A stretch of DNA of 64,000 nucleotides from positions 1,922,001 through 1,986,000 of the forward strand of contig NZ_CP040018.1 of the NCBI RefSeq assembly GCF_005280255.1, read 5' to 3'. The first letter of the stretch is position 1; each line of letters starts with the position of its first letter. This DNA is from Arthrobacter sp. 24S4-2 (GTDB lineage: Bacteria; Actinomycetota; Actinomycetes; Actinomycetales; Micrococcaceae). The translations under genes and the position numbers were made by a program. Below the pieces are notes generated by a model. That model was not told the DNA's origin. It saw only the letters and a list, made by a program, of their open reading frames with translations, and searched no databases. Positions 50,690 to 60,659 of this stretch are shown here, piece by piece.

Positions 50690-50735
50690 CGCGGCTTTGT
50701 GGCGGAGGCATCATAGACTCCGCCACAAAGCCGCG
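50690..50735 (-). terminator. Terminator-like hairpin after pepA
   Basis: CGCGGCTTTGTGGCGGAG (50690-50707) pairs perfectly with its complement at 50718-50735, an 18-bp stem and a 10-base loop. It lies 32 bases past the pepA stop on the minus strand. No T-run, so it may act Rho-dependently. Confidence 0.65.
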
Positions 50736-50766
50736 AATGGCTCACCTGCCGTTAGGCAGAAGCAGT

Positions 50767-52293
50767 TCAGGCGGAGGCCGCCAGGACGTCTTCGACATAC
50801 GCCACGAGGGTGCGGACCGTGCAGCCCGTGCCCTGCTTGGGGGTGTAGCCGTAGGGGCTGCCGTTGTTGAAGGACGGGCCCGCGATGTCGATGTGGGCCC
50901 ACGGAATCTGCTCGCCGTCCTTGCCCTTGCCCACGAATTCACGCAGGAACACGGCTGCGGTCATCATGCCGCCATGGCGCTCACCGATGTTGGCGATGTC
51001 CGCAACTTCGGAATCGAGCGAGGCACGCAGCTCGTCGGGCAGCGGCATCGGCCACACCAGCTCGCCGGCGCGGTCCGCCGCGGCCTTGAGCGGGGCGGTG
51101 ACGCTGTCCGAGCCCATCACCCCGGCGGTCCGGTTGCCCAGCGCGATCAGCTGCGCGCCGGTCAGGGTGGCGACGTCGATGATGGCATCCGGGTACTCCT
51201 GGCTGGCGGCCACAATGCCGTCCGCCATGACCAGGCGGCCTTCGGCGTCCGTATTAAGGACCTCGACGGTTTTGCCGCCGAACATGGTGAGGACGTCCGC
51301 GGGACGCTGCGCTGCGCCGGACGGCATGTTCTCGGCGATGCAAAGCCACGCGGTTGCCTTGACCGGCAGGCCAAGTTCGGCGATCGCCAGCACCGTGTTA
51401 AGTACGACGGCGGCCCCCGCCATATCGCTCTTCATGTCGCCCATGCCCAGGGCCGGCTTAATGGAGATTCCGCCGGTGTCAAAGGTGATGCCCTTACCCA
51501 CGAGGGCGATCTTGGCGGTCGCCTTGGACGGTGCATACTCCACCTTGACCAGTCGCGGCTGCCGGGCGGAGCCCTTGCCCACTCCCATGATCCCGCCGAA
51601 GCCCTCTTTTTCGAGGCGCTTTTCGTCCCACACCGTCACCTTGACGGGCAGGCCCTTGGAGAGTTCCTTGGCGGCATCGGCAAAGGACTCGGGGAACAGG
51701 TGGCTGGGCGGCTGGTTCACCAGGGAGCGGGTGGCGTTGACGGCCTTCCCGATCAGGGCCGAGCGGTCCAGCAGGGGCTGCAGGTCCTTGTCGGCGGCGA
51801 ACCCGGTGAAGATCACCACGTTCTTCACCGGATCCTTGCGGCCGTTGGCGGCTGAGCGGTGCTCGGTAAATGCGTACGAACCCATGGCCGCGCCTTCGGC
51901 GACGGCGGCGACGTCGGCAAGGGACGCCGTCGGAAGCGCCAGAGTCACCGTGGTGAGTCCGGCAAGCTGGCGGACGGCGGAACCGGCAGCGCGGCGAAGC
52001 GCTTCCTCGGTGAGATTTCCGCCCGCGTCCCGCTTGCCGACGCCTGCCAGCACCAGGACAGATGCGCCGGCTTCGGGAAGGCCGGGCAGCCTGTGGACCT
52101 GGTCGGGCGCGCCGGTGAGGCCAAGAACCTTCAGTGACTCTGCGATTGCTTCGGCGGACTTGGCCGTCAGCGGGTTGTCCAGCAGCACGGGACCGTCAGG
52201 ACCCTGCGCCACTCCAATGACCAGAGCGTCAGCTGGCGACTTCTTAACGTCACGCGCAATGACGCTTAGTTTGATTTCAGTATTCTTGACCAC
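50767..52293 (-). CDS. pepA: Leucyl aminopeptidase PepA (M17)
   Basis: The 508-aa M17 aminopeptidase removes N-terminal residues from peptides, using two metals. The active-site block is intact: ALVGKGITFDTGGISIKP (Lys and Asp), NMPSGAAQRPADVLTMFGGKTVEVLNTDAEGRLVMADG (metal ligands in NTDAEGRL), and GSFLRE-like VFLREFV near the end. Start is GTG 52293 after TGAGGA. It lies on the opposite strand to the PAC2 gene, with the 306-base gap between them. In other bacteria PepA also binds DNA; that cannot be judged here. Confidence 0.93.
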   Translation of the reverse strand: MVKNTEIKLSVIARDVKKSPADALVIGVAQGPDGPVLLDNPLTAKSAEAIAESLKVLGLTGAPDQVHRLPGLPEAGASVLVLAGVGKRDAGGNLTEEALRRAAGSAVRQLAGLTTVTLALPTASLADVAAVAEGAAMGSYAFTEHRSAANGRKDPVKNVVIFTGFAADKDLQPLLDRSALIGKAVNATRSLVNQPPSHLFPESFADAAKELSKGLPVKVTVWDEKRLEKEGFGGIMGVGKGSARQPRLVKVEYAPSKATAKIALVGKGITFDTGGISIKPALGMGDMKSDMAGAAVVLNTVLAIAELGLPVKATAWLCIAENMPSGAAQRPADVLTMFGGKTVEVLNTDAEGRLVMADGIVAASQEYPDAIIDVATLTGAQLIALGNRTAGVMGSDSVTAPLKAAADRAGELVWPMPLPDELRASLDSEVADIANIGERHGGMMTAAVFLREFVGKGKDGEQIPWAHIDIAGPSFNNGSPYGYTPKQGTGCTVRTLVAYVEDVLAASA

Positions 52294-52599
52294 GAGGATC
52301 AGTCCTCAATTCTCTGTGATGTTCGGCGGGAAGCGCATGTTGGGCGCCCCACCATGGAACCGGCCGTCGTCGGCTTGAGACGCAACCCGGTGTCGGCAAG
52401 GCGGCAGTAAGGCCAGTTCCGATCGTAGTCTCTCCGCCGCAGCCGCGCTGAATCCAATGAGACCTGCCGCACATCACCGGTGCGGAATGGTTCGGACGGC
52501 CGGGGCGTTGTAAAAAATATCCGGCGGATCTGCGCGGATCCCCCCAATCCAAAGCGCTGCCGAACTCCGCCTCCGCCGCCACCTCGAAAGGAACATGCC
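52294..52599. other. Divergent pepA / PAC2 intergenic region
   Basis: This gap of about 306 bases has no gene I can support; a longer N-terminal extension of the PAC2 gene would read through it but is not convincing. It contains a small hairpin CCGCAC-atcacc-GGTGCGG near 52468-52486 and an A-run GTAAAAAATA at 52510. No operator motif was recognised. Confidence 0.5.
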
Positions 52600-53538
52600 G
52601 TGCTAGAACGGATTTCCGGCTCCCTGCTGGACCCCGACGCTCTCTATGTGAGCAACGCTGAGCTGTTCCACAGCCCGTCCCTCCGCGGACTCAACCTGGT
52701 CATGGGCTTCACGGGATTCGCCGACGCCGGCCACGTGGTCAAGCAGATCACCACCGAGCTGCTGGACACACTCGACTCGGAAGTCGTTGCCGTCTTCGAT
52801 GCGGACCAGCTGATCGACTACCGTTCGCGCCGTCCGCACGTGACGTTCGTCGAGGACCACCTCCAGGACTACCAGGCACCGAGCCTCGCCCTGTATCGGC
52901 TGGTCGACGGACTGGGGAATCCGTTCCTCTTCCTCGCCGGTTTCGAACCCGACCTGCAATGGGAGCGGTTCGCCCGCGCCGTCGTCCGGATTGTGGAGCA
53001 GCTGGACGTGAACCTGGTGACGTGGATCCATTCCATCCCGATGCCCGTTCCGCATACCCGCCCGGTAGGAGTCACCGTCCACGGAAACCGTCCCGAACTC
53101 ATCGAGGGAATCTCGGTCTGGAAACCCACCGTTGAGGTTCCCGCGGCCGTGGGGCACATCCTTGAACTCCGCCTCACGGAAGCCGGCCGGAACATTGCCG
53201 GGTACGTCATTCACGTACCCCACTACCTCGCGGAGGCCGAGTTCCCCAACGCGGCCGTAGCCGGCCTTGAATACCTGGGCGCGGCCGCGTCGCTAATGCT
53301 TCCCTCGGACCGCCTCCGCGAGGCCGGCCGTGAAGTCGGCCGGCAGATTGCCGAGCAGCTGGAGGCGTCCGAGGAAGTCCAGCAGGTCGTCTCCCGCCTG
53401 GAGGCGCGGTATGACGAAAAAGCGGAGGGGACCGTGCGCCGCTCGCTGCTGGCGGACGAAAACGATGAACTTCCCAACGCTGACGCGCTCGGCGCCGCCG
53501 TCGAGGCCTACCTGGCCCGTAAAGAACCCGGACAATAA
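52600..53538 (+). CDS. PAC2-family protein (proteasome assembly chaperone-like)
   Basis: The 312-aa product belongs to the PAC2 family, related to eukaryotic proteasome assembly chaperones. LVMGFTGFADAGHVVKQI, FDADQLIDYRSRRPHVTFVEDHL and the IHSIPMPVPHTRPVGVTVHGN block are typical. Its biochemical role in bacteria is unknown. GTG 52600 follows AAGGA at a good distance; the frame is open further upstream but the extension is not family-like. It lies downstream of pepA's 5' end and near the Tricorn gene, which may hint at a shared role in peptide turnover. Confidence 0.85.
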   Translation: MLERISGSLLDPDALYVSNAELFHSPSLRGLNLVMGFTGFADAGHVVKQITTELLDTLDSEVVAVFDADQLIDYRSRRPHVTFVEDHLQDYQAPSLALYRLVDGLGNPFLFLAGFEPDLQWERFARAVVRIVEQLDVNLVTWIHSIPMPVPHTRPVGVTVHGNRPELIEGISVWKPTVEVPAAVGHILELRLTEAGRNIAGYVIHVPHYLAEAEFPNAAVAGLEYLGAAASLMLPSDRLREAGREVGRQIAEQLEASEEVQQVVSRLEARYDEKAEGTVRRSLLADENDELPNADALGAAVEAYLARKEPGQ

Positions 53539-53561
53539 ATCCTATTTATCCTTGCGGCAGG

Positions 53562-53567
53562 CATAAT
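53562..53567 (+). promoter_or_regulatory. -10 element of a predicted leaderless MFS transcript
   Basis: CATAAT lies 6 bases before GTG 53574, with no Shine-Dalgarno. Confidence 0.4.
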
Positions 53568-53573
53568 GGTTAG

Positions 53574-54925
53574 GTGACTGCACCCCGCGCCTGGCTCATC
53601 TGGACCGTCGGGATATTCGCGTACCTCGTGGCCGTCAGCCAGCGCACGTCGTTCGGCGTCGTGGGGCTGGAGGCCACGGAACGGTTCCACGCCACCGCCG
53701 CGGAGATCTCGTTCTTTACCGTGCTCCAGCTCCTGGTGTACGCGGGCCTCCAGATCCCCGTGGGGTTCTCGTGGACCGGCTGGGATCGCGGACGATGATC
53801 GCCGGAGGAGCTGTCCTGATGGGGCTGGGCCAGCTGCAGCTGGCATTCGCGGACAGCATTCCCGGGGGAGTGCTCGGCCGTGTGCTGGTGGGCGCAGGGG
53901 ATGCCATGACGTTTATCTCGGTGATCCGGCTGATACCGCTGTGGTTCGCCCCGGCCAGGGTGCCGCTCATCACGCAGCTGACCGGCATGTCCGGCCAGCT
54001 CGGGCAGCTCTTCAGCGTGGTGCCGTTTGCCCTTATTCTCCACTCCGCCGGCTGGACACCCGCCTTCCTGACCCTTGCCGCGATGTCCGCCCTGGCCGTC
54101 GTGCTGGTGCTGGCTGCTCTAAAGGACCGGCCGCCCGGCCATCCCCGCCCGGAACCGGGCCAGGGACTGAAGGCCACCGGGGTCTCGCTGTCCAGCGCCT
54201 GGCGGCAGCCAGGCACCCGGCTGGGGCTGTGGAGCCACTTCACCATCCAGTTCAGCGGCACGGTGTTTGCCATGACTTGGGGATACCCCTTCCTGATCTC
54301 TGCGCAGGGCCTCGATGCGGGCACCGTGTCGGGCCTGATGGCGATCTATGTTGCCGCGGCCATCGCCGCCGGTCCGCTGATCGGACGGTTTGTGTCACGG
54401 CATCCGCTCCGCCGCTCCACGATGGTGCTCCTGATTGCGGCCACCACAGCCGCGGCCTGGGCGGCGGTGCTGCTGATGCCCGGCCGCTCACCGCTGTGGA
54501 TGCTGGCAGGGCTGGTGGTGGTGCTGGCCATCGGCGGCCCCGGCTCCATGATCGGCTTCGACTTTGCCCGGACATTCAATCCGGCCCACCGGATCGGGAC
54601 TGCTACGGGAATCGTCAATGTCGGCGGGTTCATAGCCGCGCTGGTGGCCATCTACCTGATCGGCGTCGTCCTGGACGTCCTCAACGCCACCGGATTCTCC
54701 CGGGGCGAGCTGTACGGCCTGGACCCGTTCCGGATTGCCCTGAGCGTCCAGTTCGTGCTGATCGGTGTCGGCGCCGGGGCCATCATCGCAACCCGCCGGA
54801 AAGTCCGGCGGCAGATGGCCGCCCAGGGCGTTGTAGTGCCGCCCTGCTCCAAGCCCTTGCCCGGCAGCGCAGGCGCAACCTGGAACGCCGCCGCACAAAG
54901 TAGGGCCAGGCCTTTGTCCACATAG
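53574..54925 (+). CDS. Major facilitator superfamily transporter (interrupted by an apparent one-base deletion)
   Basis: The restored product is about 450 aa with 12 membrane helices. The first helix is WLIWTVGIFAYLVAVSQRTSFG; after the break the frame continues VDRLGSRTMIAGGAVLMGLGQ, which is the MFS loop 2-3 motif (DRxGSR). The break lies in the GGGG run 53762-53765 and one more G restores the frame. The substrate is unknown. GTG 53574 has a leaderless-type -10. The gene lies between the PAC2 and DUF4192 genes. Confidence 0.8.
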
Positions 54926-54973
54926 GCCAACTAAGTTCTTACGGCGGGGCTCGGTGCGTTCCAGTCTGGATGC

Positions 54974-56221
54974 ATGACACCTCCAGAACGAATGACCATC
55001 ACCGGCCCCGAGGACATCCTGGGCTTCATCCCGCATTCCCTGGGCTACTGGCCGGCCAACAGCCTCGTGGCCATGACCATGCAGGGCAAGCGGCTGGGCG
55101 CCACCCTCCGCGTCGACCTCCCAGGCCTCGACTCAGATGCGGGGCTGCTCCGGTTTTCGCGCACGGTGAGGGATTACCTGGAAGCGGACGACGACGCCGA
55201 CGGCACCCTCCTGGTGCTCTTCAGCAATGAAGGATGGTTGAGAGGCGCAGATTCTGCTCCCGGCGTTGTCCCGGCCGGAGCGCCGGTGGAGGGGACGTTG
55301 GCGTGGCTGCTGGTAGCACTGGAGGTCGAGTTGGAATTATCCGGGAGGCCGGTCCGCGACGCCTGGTACGTCAGCGACACCTTCTGGCGGAATGCGTATT
55401 GTTTTGATCCGTTCTGCTGCCCCTTTCCGGGCCGTTCCGTGGACGAGATCAGGGACAGCCGGCTCAACGCGGAAATGGTGTTCCGCGGCAGTAGCGTGGG
55501 CGAGGACCCTGCCTCTTTCACAGCCCCGGAGCTGCCCGGCGAAGCGACCGCCGACCCGGACGTAACTGAGTCGGAACAGCGCTGGGCCGCACGGTTCCTG
55601 CAGTGCCGCGGGAGCCGCCCGCAGTTCGCCGCCATGCTGGACATCTGGGGTCGAGTGCTGGCGGGTGACGGCGGAAACGAGACGCCCGCTGAACTGGCCG
55701 GGTACCTGCGTGCCTCGCTTCGCATTCCCGATTGGCGGGATGCGGTGCTGGTGATGAGCGCCGCCGGCCGGCAGGCTGCGGAGCAGGGCGCCGAGGATTT
55801 CGGGATCTTCGGCCCTGCCCCGGACCTTCCTGTTACATTGCCTCCGCTGGACGGGCTGCCCCCGGATGTCCCGGCCGATGAGGCGGCCTACCCCGTGCCG
55901 GGATACGGGGACGTCCTGCTGGGTCTGGCGCCGGGTACGCCACGCTGGGACCGGATGGGGTCGCTCGAACGGGTGCTGCTGCAGCTGGGTGCCGCTGGCG
56001 GCGGCGAAGCGGGGGCTGCGGCTCTCACCGGCCGGGGCTGGATCGAATGGTGCCGCGGCAGGGGTTCGTTTGCGCACGCACTTCTGGACCAGGCCTCGGC
56101 AGCACACCCCGGTTACCGCCTGGCGGAACTACTCTCGGAGCTGGTCAGCCGGGGGACGCTGTGCGGCTGGGCAGGGCGTCGTGATGCGGCGTGGCAGAAG
56201 TTCGAAACGGATGCGGCCTAA
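54974..56221 (+). CDS. DUF4192 protein
   Basis: The 415-aa product matches the DUF4192 family of actinobacteria: ITGPEDILGFIPHSLGYWPANSLVAMTM near the N-terminus, a middle segment AWYVSDTFWRNAYCFDPFCCPFPGRSVDEIRDS, and a C-terminal helical part with HALLDQASAAHPGYRLAELLSELV. The family is often next to sigA. Its function is unknown. No signal peptide or membrane helix is visible. ATG 54974 has no clear ribosome site. Confidence 0.8.
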   Translation: MTPPERMTITGPEDILGFIPHSLGYWPANSLVAMTMQGKRLGATLRVDLPGLDSDAGLLRFSRTVRDYLEADDDADGTLLVLFSNEGWLRGADSAPGVVPAGAPVEGTLAWLLVALEVELELSGRPVRDAWYVSDTFWRNAYCFDPFCCPFPGRSVDEIRDSRLNAEMVFRGSSVGEDPASFTAPELPGEATADPDVTESEQRWAARFLQCRGSRPQFAAMLDIWGRVLAGDGGNETPAELAGYLRASLRIPDWRDAVLVMSAAGRQAAEQGAEDFGIFGPAPDLPVTLPPLDGLPPDVPADEAAYPVPGYGDVLLGLAPGTPRWDRMGSLERVLLQLGAAGGGEAGAAALTGRGWIEWCRGRGSFAHALLDQASAAHPGYRLAELLSELVSRGTLCGWAGRRDAAWQKFETDAA

Positions 56222-56518
56222 GGAACTGCCGCCCGGGCGCACCGGAGGCCTGCGGCCCGGACGAAACATTCGGGCCGGCGCACCACCTGAGGCGTCGATT
56301 GGGAAAATCATGAGACAATGGATGCCGAGACCCGGTTGGGTCCGTGAATCACGTGCATGTAGTGGTGCCCGGAAACGGGAACATTACGGCCGCTCCGGCA
56401 GTTCTACTTTATGGCTCTGCTGGCCGCGATCGCACCTGATATGAATCGCGGACTTGACAGGGTCATAGTGGTGTTGCCCGTATGGTGATTCCACAGACCG
56501 CCGCTAGAAAGGTTTTCT
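56222..56518 (+). promoter_or_regulatory. sigA upstream region
   Basis: This 297-base gap contains no gene. TTGACA at 56452-56457 is a good -35; the best -10, TATGGT around 56479-56484, is 21 bases downstream, longer than normal. A small hairpin occurs near 56367-56385. The ribosome site before sigA is GAAAGG. Confidence 0.45.
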
Positions 56519-57835
<1,317 letters not shown>

Positions 57836-57870
57836 GGGCGGCTGCGCCAGAAGCCTGCGTCAACGTCCCA

Positions 57871-57918
57871 CGGGCCGCCCGGCATGGCGATCCACGGATC
57901 GCCATGCCGGGCGGCCCG
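57871..57918 (+). terminator. Terminator of sigA
   Basis: A perfect 23-bp stem, 57871-57893 paired with 57896-57918 around a two-base AC loop, lies 35 bases after the sigA stop. The tail CGTCGTTTG has few T residues. Confidence 0.85.
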
Positions 57919-57965
57919 CGTCGTTTGCGCCACTCGCTGCTTCACCTAATCCTGCTTAAAAGGAT

Positions 57966-57992
57966 CAGGACCCCTCCTGTGGAGGGGTCCTG
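57966..57992 (-). terminator. Terminator of the DUF7455 gene
   Basis: CAGGACCCCTCC (57966-57977) and GGAGGGGTCCTG (57981-57992) form a 12-bp stem with a 3-base loop. On the minus strand it lies 16 bases after the stop and is followed by ATCCTTTT. Confidence 0.8.
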
Positions 57993-58008
57993 AAGGATAC
58001 CTGGTGAT

Positions 58009-58230
58009 CTAGTCGACTGCTACGGGCGTCTTCTCGTGAAGCCGGCCTGTCTCATCGTGCCACTCAGAGCTCAACGGCTTGAGCGTTGCCTCGATCGCAC
58101 GGGCATGGTGGCCGCAGAAGAGCAGCTCACCGCCGGAGGACTCGAGTACAACGCGGACATATGCCTGAGCTCCGCAACGATCGCACCGGTCAAGTGCATT
58201 GAGTGTGCGGTCTGCCACTGCTGTTGTCAT
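58009..58230 (-). CDS. DUF7455 small zinc-binding-like protein
   Basis: The 73-aa product has a likely zinc site: CDRCGAQ near the N-terminus and LFCGHHAR further on (Cys-Cys-Cys-His). It matches the DUF7455 family, common in actinobacteria; function unknown. The ATG start follows AAGGAGG, one of the best ribosome sites in the window, suggesting strong expression. It diverges from parE. Confidence 0.85.
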   Translation of the reverse strand: MTTAVADRTLNALDRCDRCGAQAYVRVVLESSGGELLFCGHHARAIEATLKPLSSEWHDETGRLHEKTPVAVD

Positions 58231-58488
58231 GTCGGCCTCCTTAGTAGATCTGTACCTCTATGTAACCAGTATTCGTAGCAATTCCATCGCAAGGATGGGG
58301 CAAGTTCGCTGTACGCGTATCCGCAAGAATTGATCAAGGCCTGAGAATCCGGTTACGAAAACATAACGGGTGGGCCCGTCCACACCCGTCGGAAGGTGTG
58401 GCAGACGGGCCTCCGGGGCCGGGCCTACTAACCTAGGAAGAGCGTCAAAAAGCCTTAGCTGTTCCGTCACTGAAGGAGTTCACAACCC

Positions 58489-60597
58489 GTGGCACCAAGT
58501 TCTGAGTACACCGCCCGGCATCTCTCTGTACTGGAAGGCCTCGAGGCCGTCCGCAAGCGCCCGGGCATGTACATCGGTTCCACCGACTCCCGCGGCCTGA
58601 TGCACTGCCTCTGGGAGATCATCGACAACTCCGTCGACGAGGCCCTGGCCGGTTACGGCCACGACATCAAGATCATCCTCCATGCTGACAACTCCGTGGA
58701 GATTCACGACGACGGCCGCGGCATCCCCGTGGACGTCGAGCCCAAGACCGGGCTGACCGGCGTCGAGGTCGTCTTCACCAAACTGCACGCCGGCGGTAAG
58801 TTCGGCGGCGGCTCGTACACGGCGTCCGGTGGCCTGCACGGTGTCGGCGCATCGGTCGTCAACGCACTGTCCTCCCGGCTGGACGCGGAAGTGGACCGCG
58901 GCGGGAAGACCTACAAGATGTCCTTCCGGCGGGGCGAGCCCGGCCGGTTCAAGGACCCGGGCACCAAACCGGACCCGGCAGCCACCTTCGAGCCCTTCGT
59001 GGACAACTCCGTCCTCGACGTCGTGGGCAAGGCCAAGCGCGGCGTCACCGGCACACGCATCCGCTACTGGGCTGACCGCCAGATCTTCACCCCGGACGCC
59101 AAATTCTCCTACGACGAACTGGCCGCACGGGCCCGGCAGACCTCCTTCCTGATCCCGGGCCTGAAGCTGACCGTCCGCGATCAGCGCAGGATCCCGGGCA
59201 CGCCGGGCGAGCTGGGCGGCCACGAGGAAATCTTTCACCACGACGGCGGCATCTCGGAGTTCGTGGACTACCTCGCCGCGGATCCTGCGGTCACCGACAC
59301 CTGGCGGCTGCACGGCTCGGGCAAGTTCAAGGAAACCGTACCGGTCCTGGACGAGCGGGGCCACAGCCAGCTGGCCGAAGTTGAGCGCGACTGTGAAGTG
59401 GACGTGGCCCTGCGCTGGGGCATCGGCTATGACAACACCGTCCGCAGCTTCGTCAACATCATCTCCACGCCCAAGGGCGGGACGCACCAGTCCGGCTTCG
59501 AGCAGGCACTGGTCAAGACCTTCCGCAAAGCCGTGGAAACGAATGCCCGCAAGCTCAAGGCCGGCAACGACAAAATCGAAAAGGACGACATCTTCGCCGG
59601 ACTCACCGCGGTGCTGACCGTCCGCCTGGCCGAGCCGCAGTTCGAGGGCCAGACCAAGGAGATCCTTGGCACGTCCGCGGTCCGGGCCATTGTGGCGCGG
59701 GTGGTGGAAAAGGAGATCAACGCCAAGCTGAACTCGGCCAACCGCAACGACAAGGCACAGTCTGCGCTGCTTCTGGAAAAAATCGTCAGCGAGATGAAGT
59801 CCCGCATTTCGGCGCGCGTCCACAAGGAGACGCAGCGCCGGAAAAATGCGCTGGAGACGTCGTCGATGCCCACCAAGCTGGCTGACTGCCGCACTGACGA
59901 CGTGGCCCGCTCGGAACTGTTCATCGTGGAGGGTGACTCCGCGCTCGGAACGGCCAAGCTGGCCCGCTCCTCTGATTTCCAGGCGCTCCTGCCGATCCGT
60001 GGCAAGATCCTCAATGTTCAGAAGGCTTCGGTGGGGGACATGCTCTCCAATGCCGAATGCGCGGCGCTCATCCAGGTGGTGGGCGCGGGGTCCGGCCGCA
60101 GCTTTGACATCGCGGCGGCTCGCTACGGCAAGGTAATCCTGATGACGGATGCCGACGTGGACGGCGCGCACATCCGCACACTGCTGCTGACGCTCTTCTT
60201 CCGCTACATGCGCCCCATGATCGATGAAGGCCGCGTGTTCGCCGCCGTCCCTCCGCTCCACCGTGTTGAGGTGATCAACGCCGGCCAGAAGGCCAATGAA
60301 ATGATCTACACGTACTCCGAGGCCGAACTCCACGTCCTCCTGGCCCGGCTGGCCAAGGAAGGCAAGCGCTACAAGGAACCCATCCAGCGCTACAAGGGCC
60401 TCGGGGAAATGGATGCCGAGCAGTTGGCCGAGACCACCATGGACCCGCGCCACCGGACGCTGCGCAAAGTGGGGATCGAGAACGCGAAGCAGGCCGAGGA
60501 AACGTTCGACCTGCTGATGGGTTCGGACGTCGCACCGCGCAAGGACTTCATCATCGCCGGTGCGGCAAGCCTGGACCGGGAGCGCATCGACGCCTGA
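58489..60597 (+). CDS. parE: Type IIA topoisomerase subunit B, ParE/GyrB-like
   Basis: The 702-aa product is a GHKL ATPase-type topoisomerase B subunit: VRKRPGMYIGST and the ATP-binding region IIDNSVDEALAG, GGLHGVGASVVNALS, then the TOPRIM domain with FIVEGDSALGTAK and the metal-binding TDADVDGAHIRTLLL, and the C-terminal RYKGLGEMDAEQL. Position next to sigA indicates ParE (topoisomerase IV) rather than GyrB, which lies near dnaA elsewhere. GTG 58489 follows GAAGGAG. Confidence 0.93.
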   Translation: MAPSSEYTARHLSVLEGLEAVRKRPGMYIGSTDSRGLMHCLWEIIDNSVDEALAGYGHDIKIILHADNSVEIHDDGRGIPVDVEPKTGLTGVEVVFTKLHAGGKFGGGSYTASGGLHGVGASVVNALSSRLDAEVDRGGKTYKMSFRRGEPGRFKDPGTKPDPAATFEPFVDNSVLDVVGKAKRGVTGTRIRYWADRQIFTPDAKFSYDELAARARQTSFLIPGLKLTVRDQRRIPGTPGELGGHEEIFHHDGGISEFVDYLAADPAVTDTWRLHGSGKFKETVPVLDERGHSQLAEVERDCEVDVALRWGIGYDNTVRSFVNIISTPKGGTHQSGFEQALVKTFRKAVETNARKLKAGNDKIEKDDIFAGLTAVLTVRLAEPQFEGQTKEILGTSAVRAIVARVVEKEINAKLNSANRNDKAQSALLLEKIVSEMKSRISARVHKETQRRKNALETSSMPTKLADCRTDDVARSELFIVEGDSALGTAKLARSSDFQALLPIRGKILNVQKASVGDMLSNAECAALIQVVGAGSGRSFDIAAARYGKVILMTDADVDGAHIRTLLLTLFFRYMRPMIDEGRVFAAVPPLHRVEVINAGQKANEMIYTYSEAELHVLLARLAKEGKRYKEPIQRYKGLGEMDAEQLAETTMDPRHRTLRKVGIENAKQAEETFDLLMGSDVAPRKDFIIAGAASLDRERIDA

Positions 60598-60659
60598 GCC
60601 GGTTCCTGGCCGGTGAGCTGGTTCGCGAACAGTGGGCGGATTCCGGGTGCCGGGCGAAG

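Noticed and set aside
50690..50735. Attachment site or mobile element end at the long inverted repeat after pepA
   Set aside because: It is a single hairpin between two same-strand genes, without target duplications or cargo; a terminator is the simpler reading.
52480..52599. 40-codon N-terminal extension of the PAC2 gene
   Set aside because: Pro/Arg-rich and not family-like, while GTG 52600 has a good AAGGA site.
58480..60453. Long open frame (657 codons) on the minus strand inside parE
   Set aside because: Same cause as the dnaE mirror frame; composition is His/Val/Gly/Arg-rich and unlike any family.
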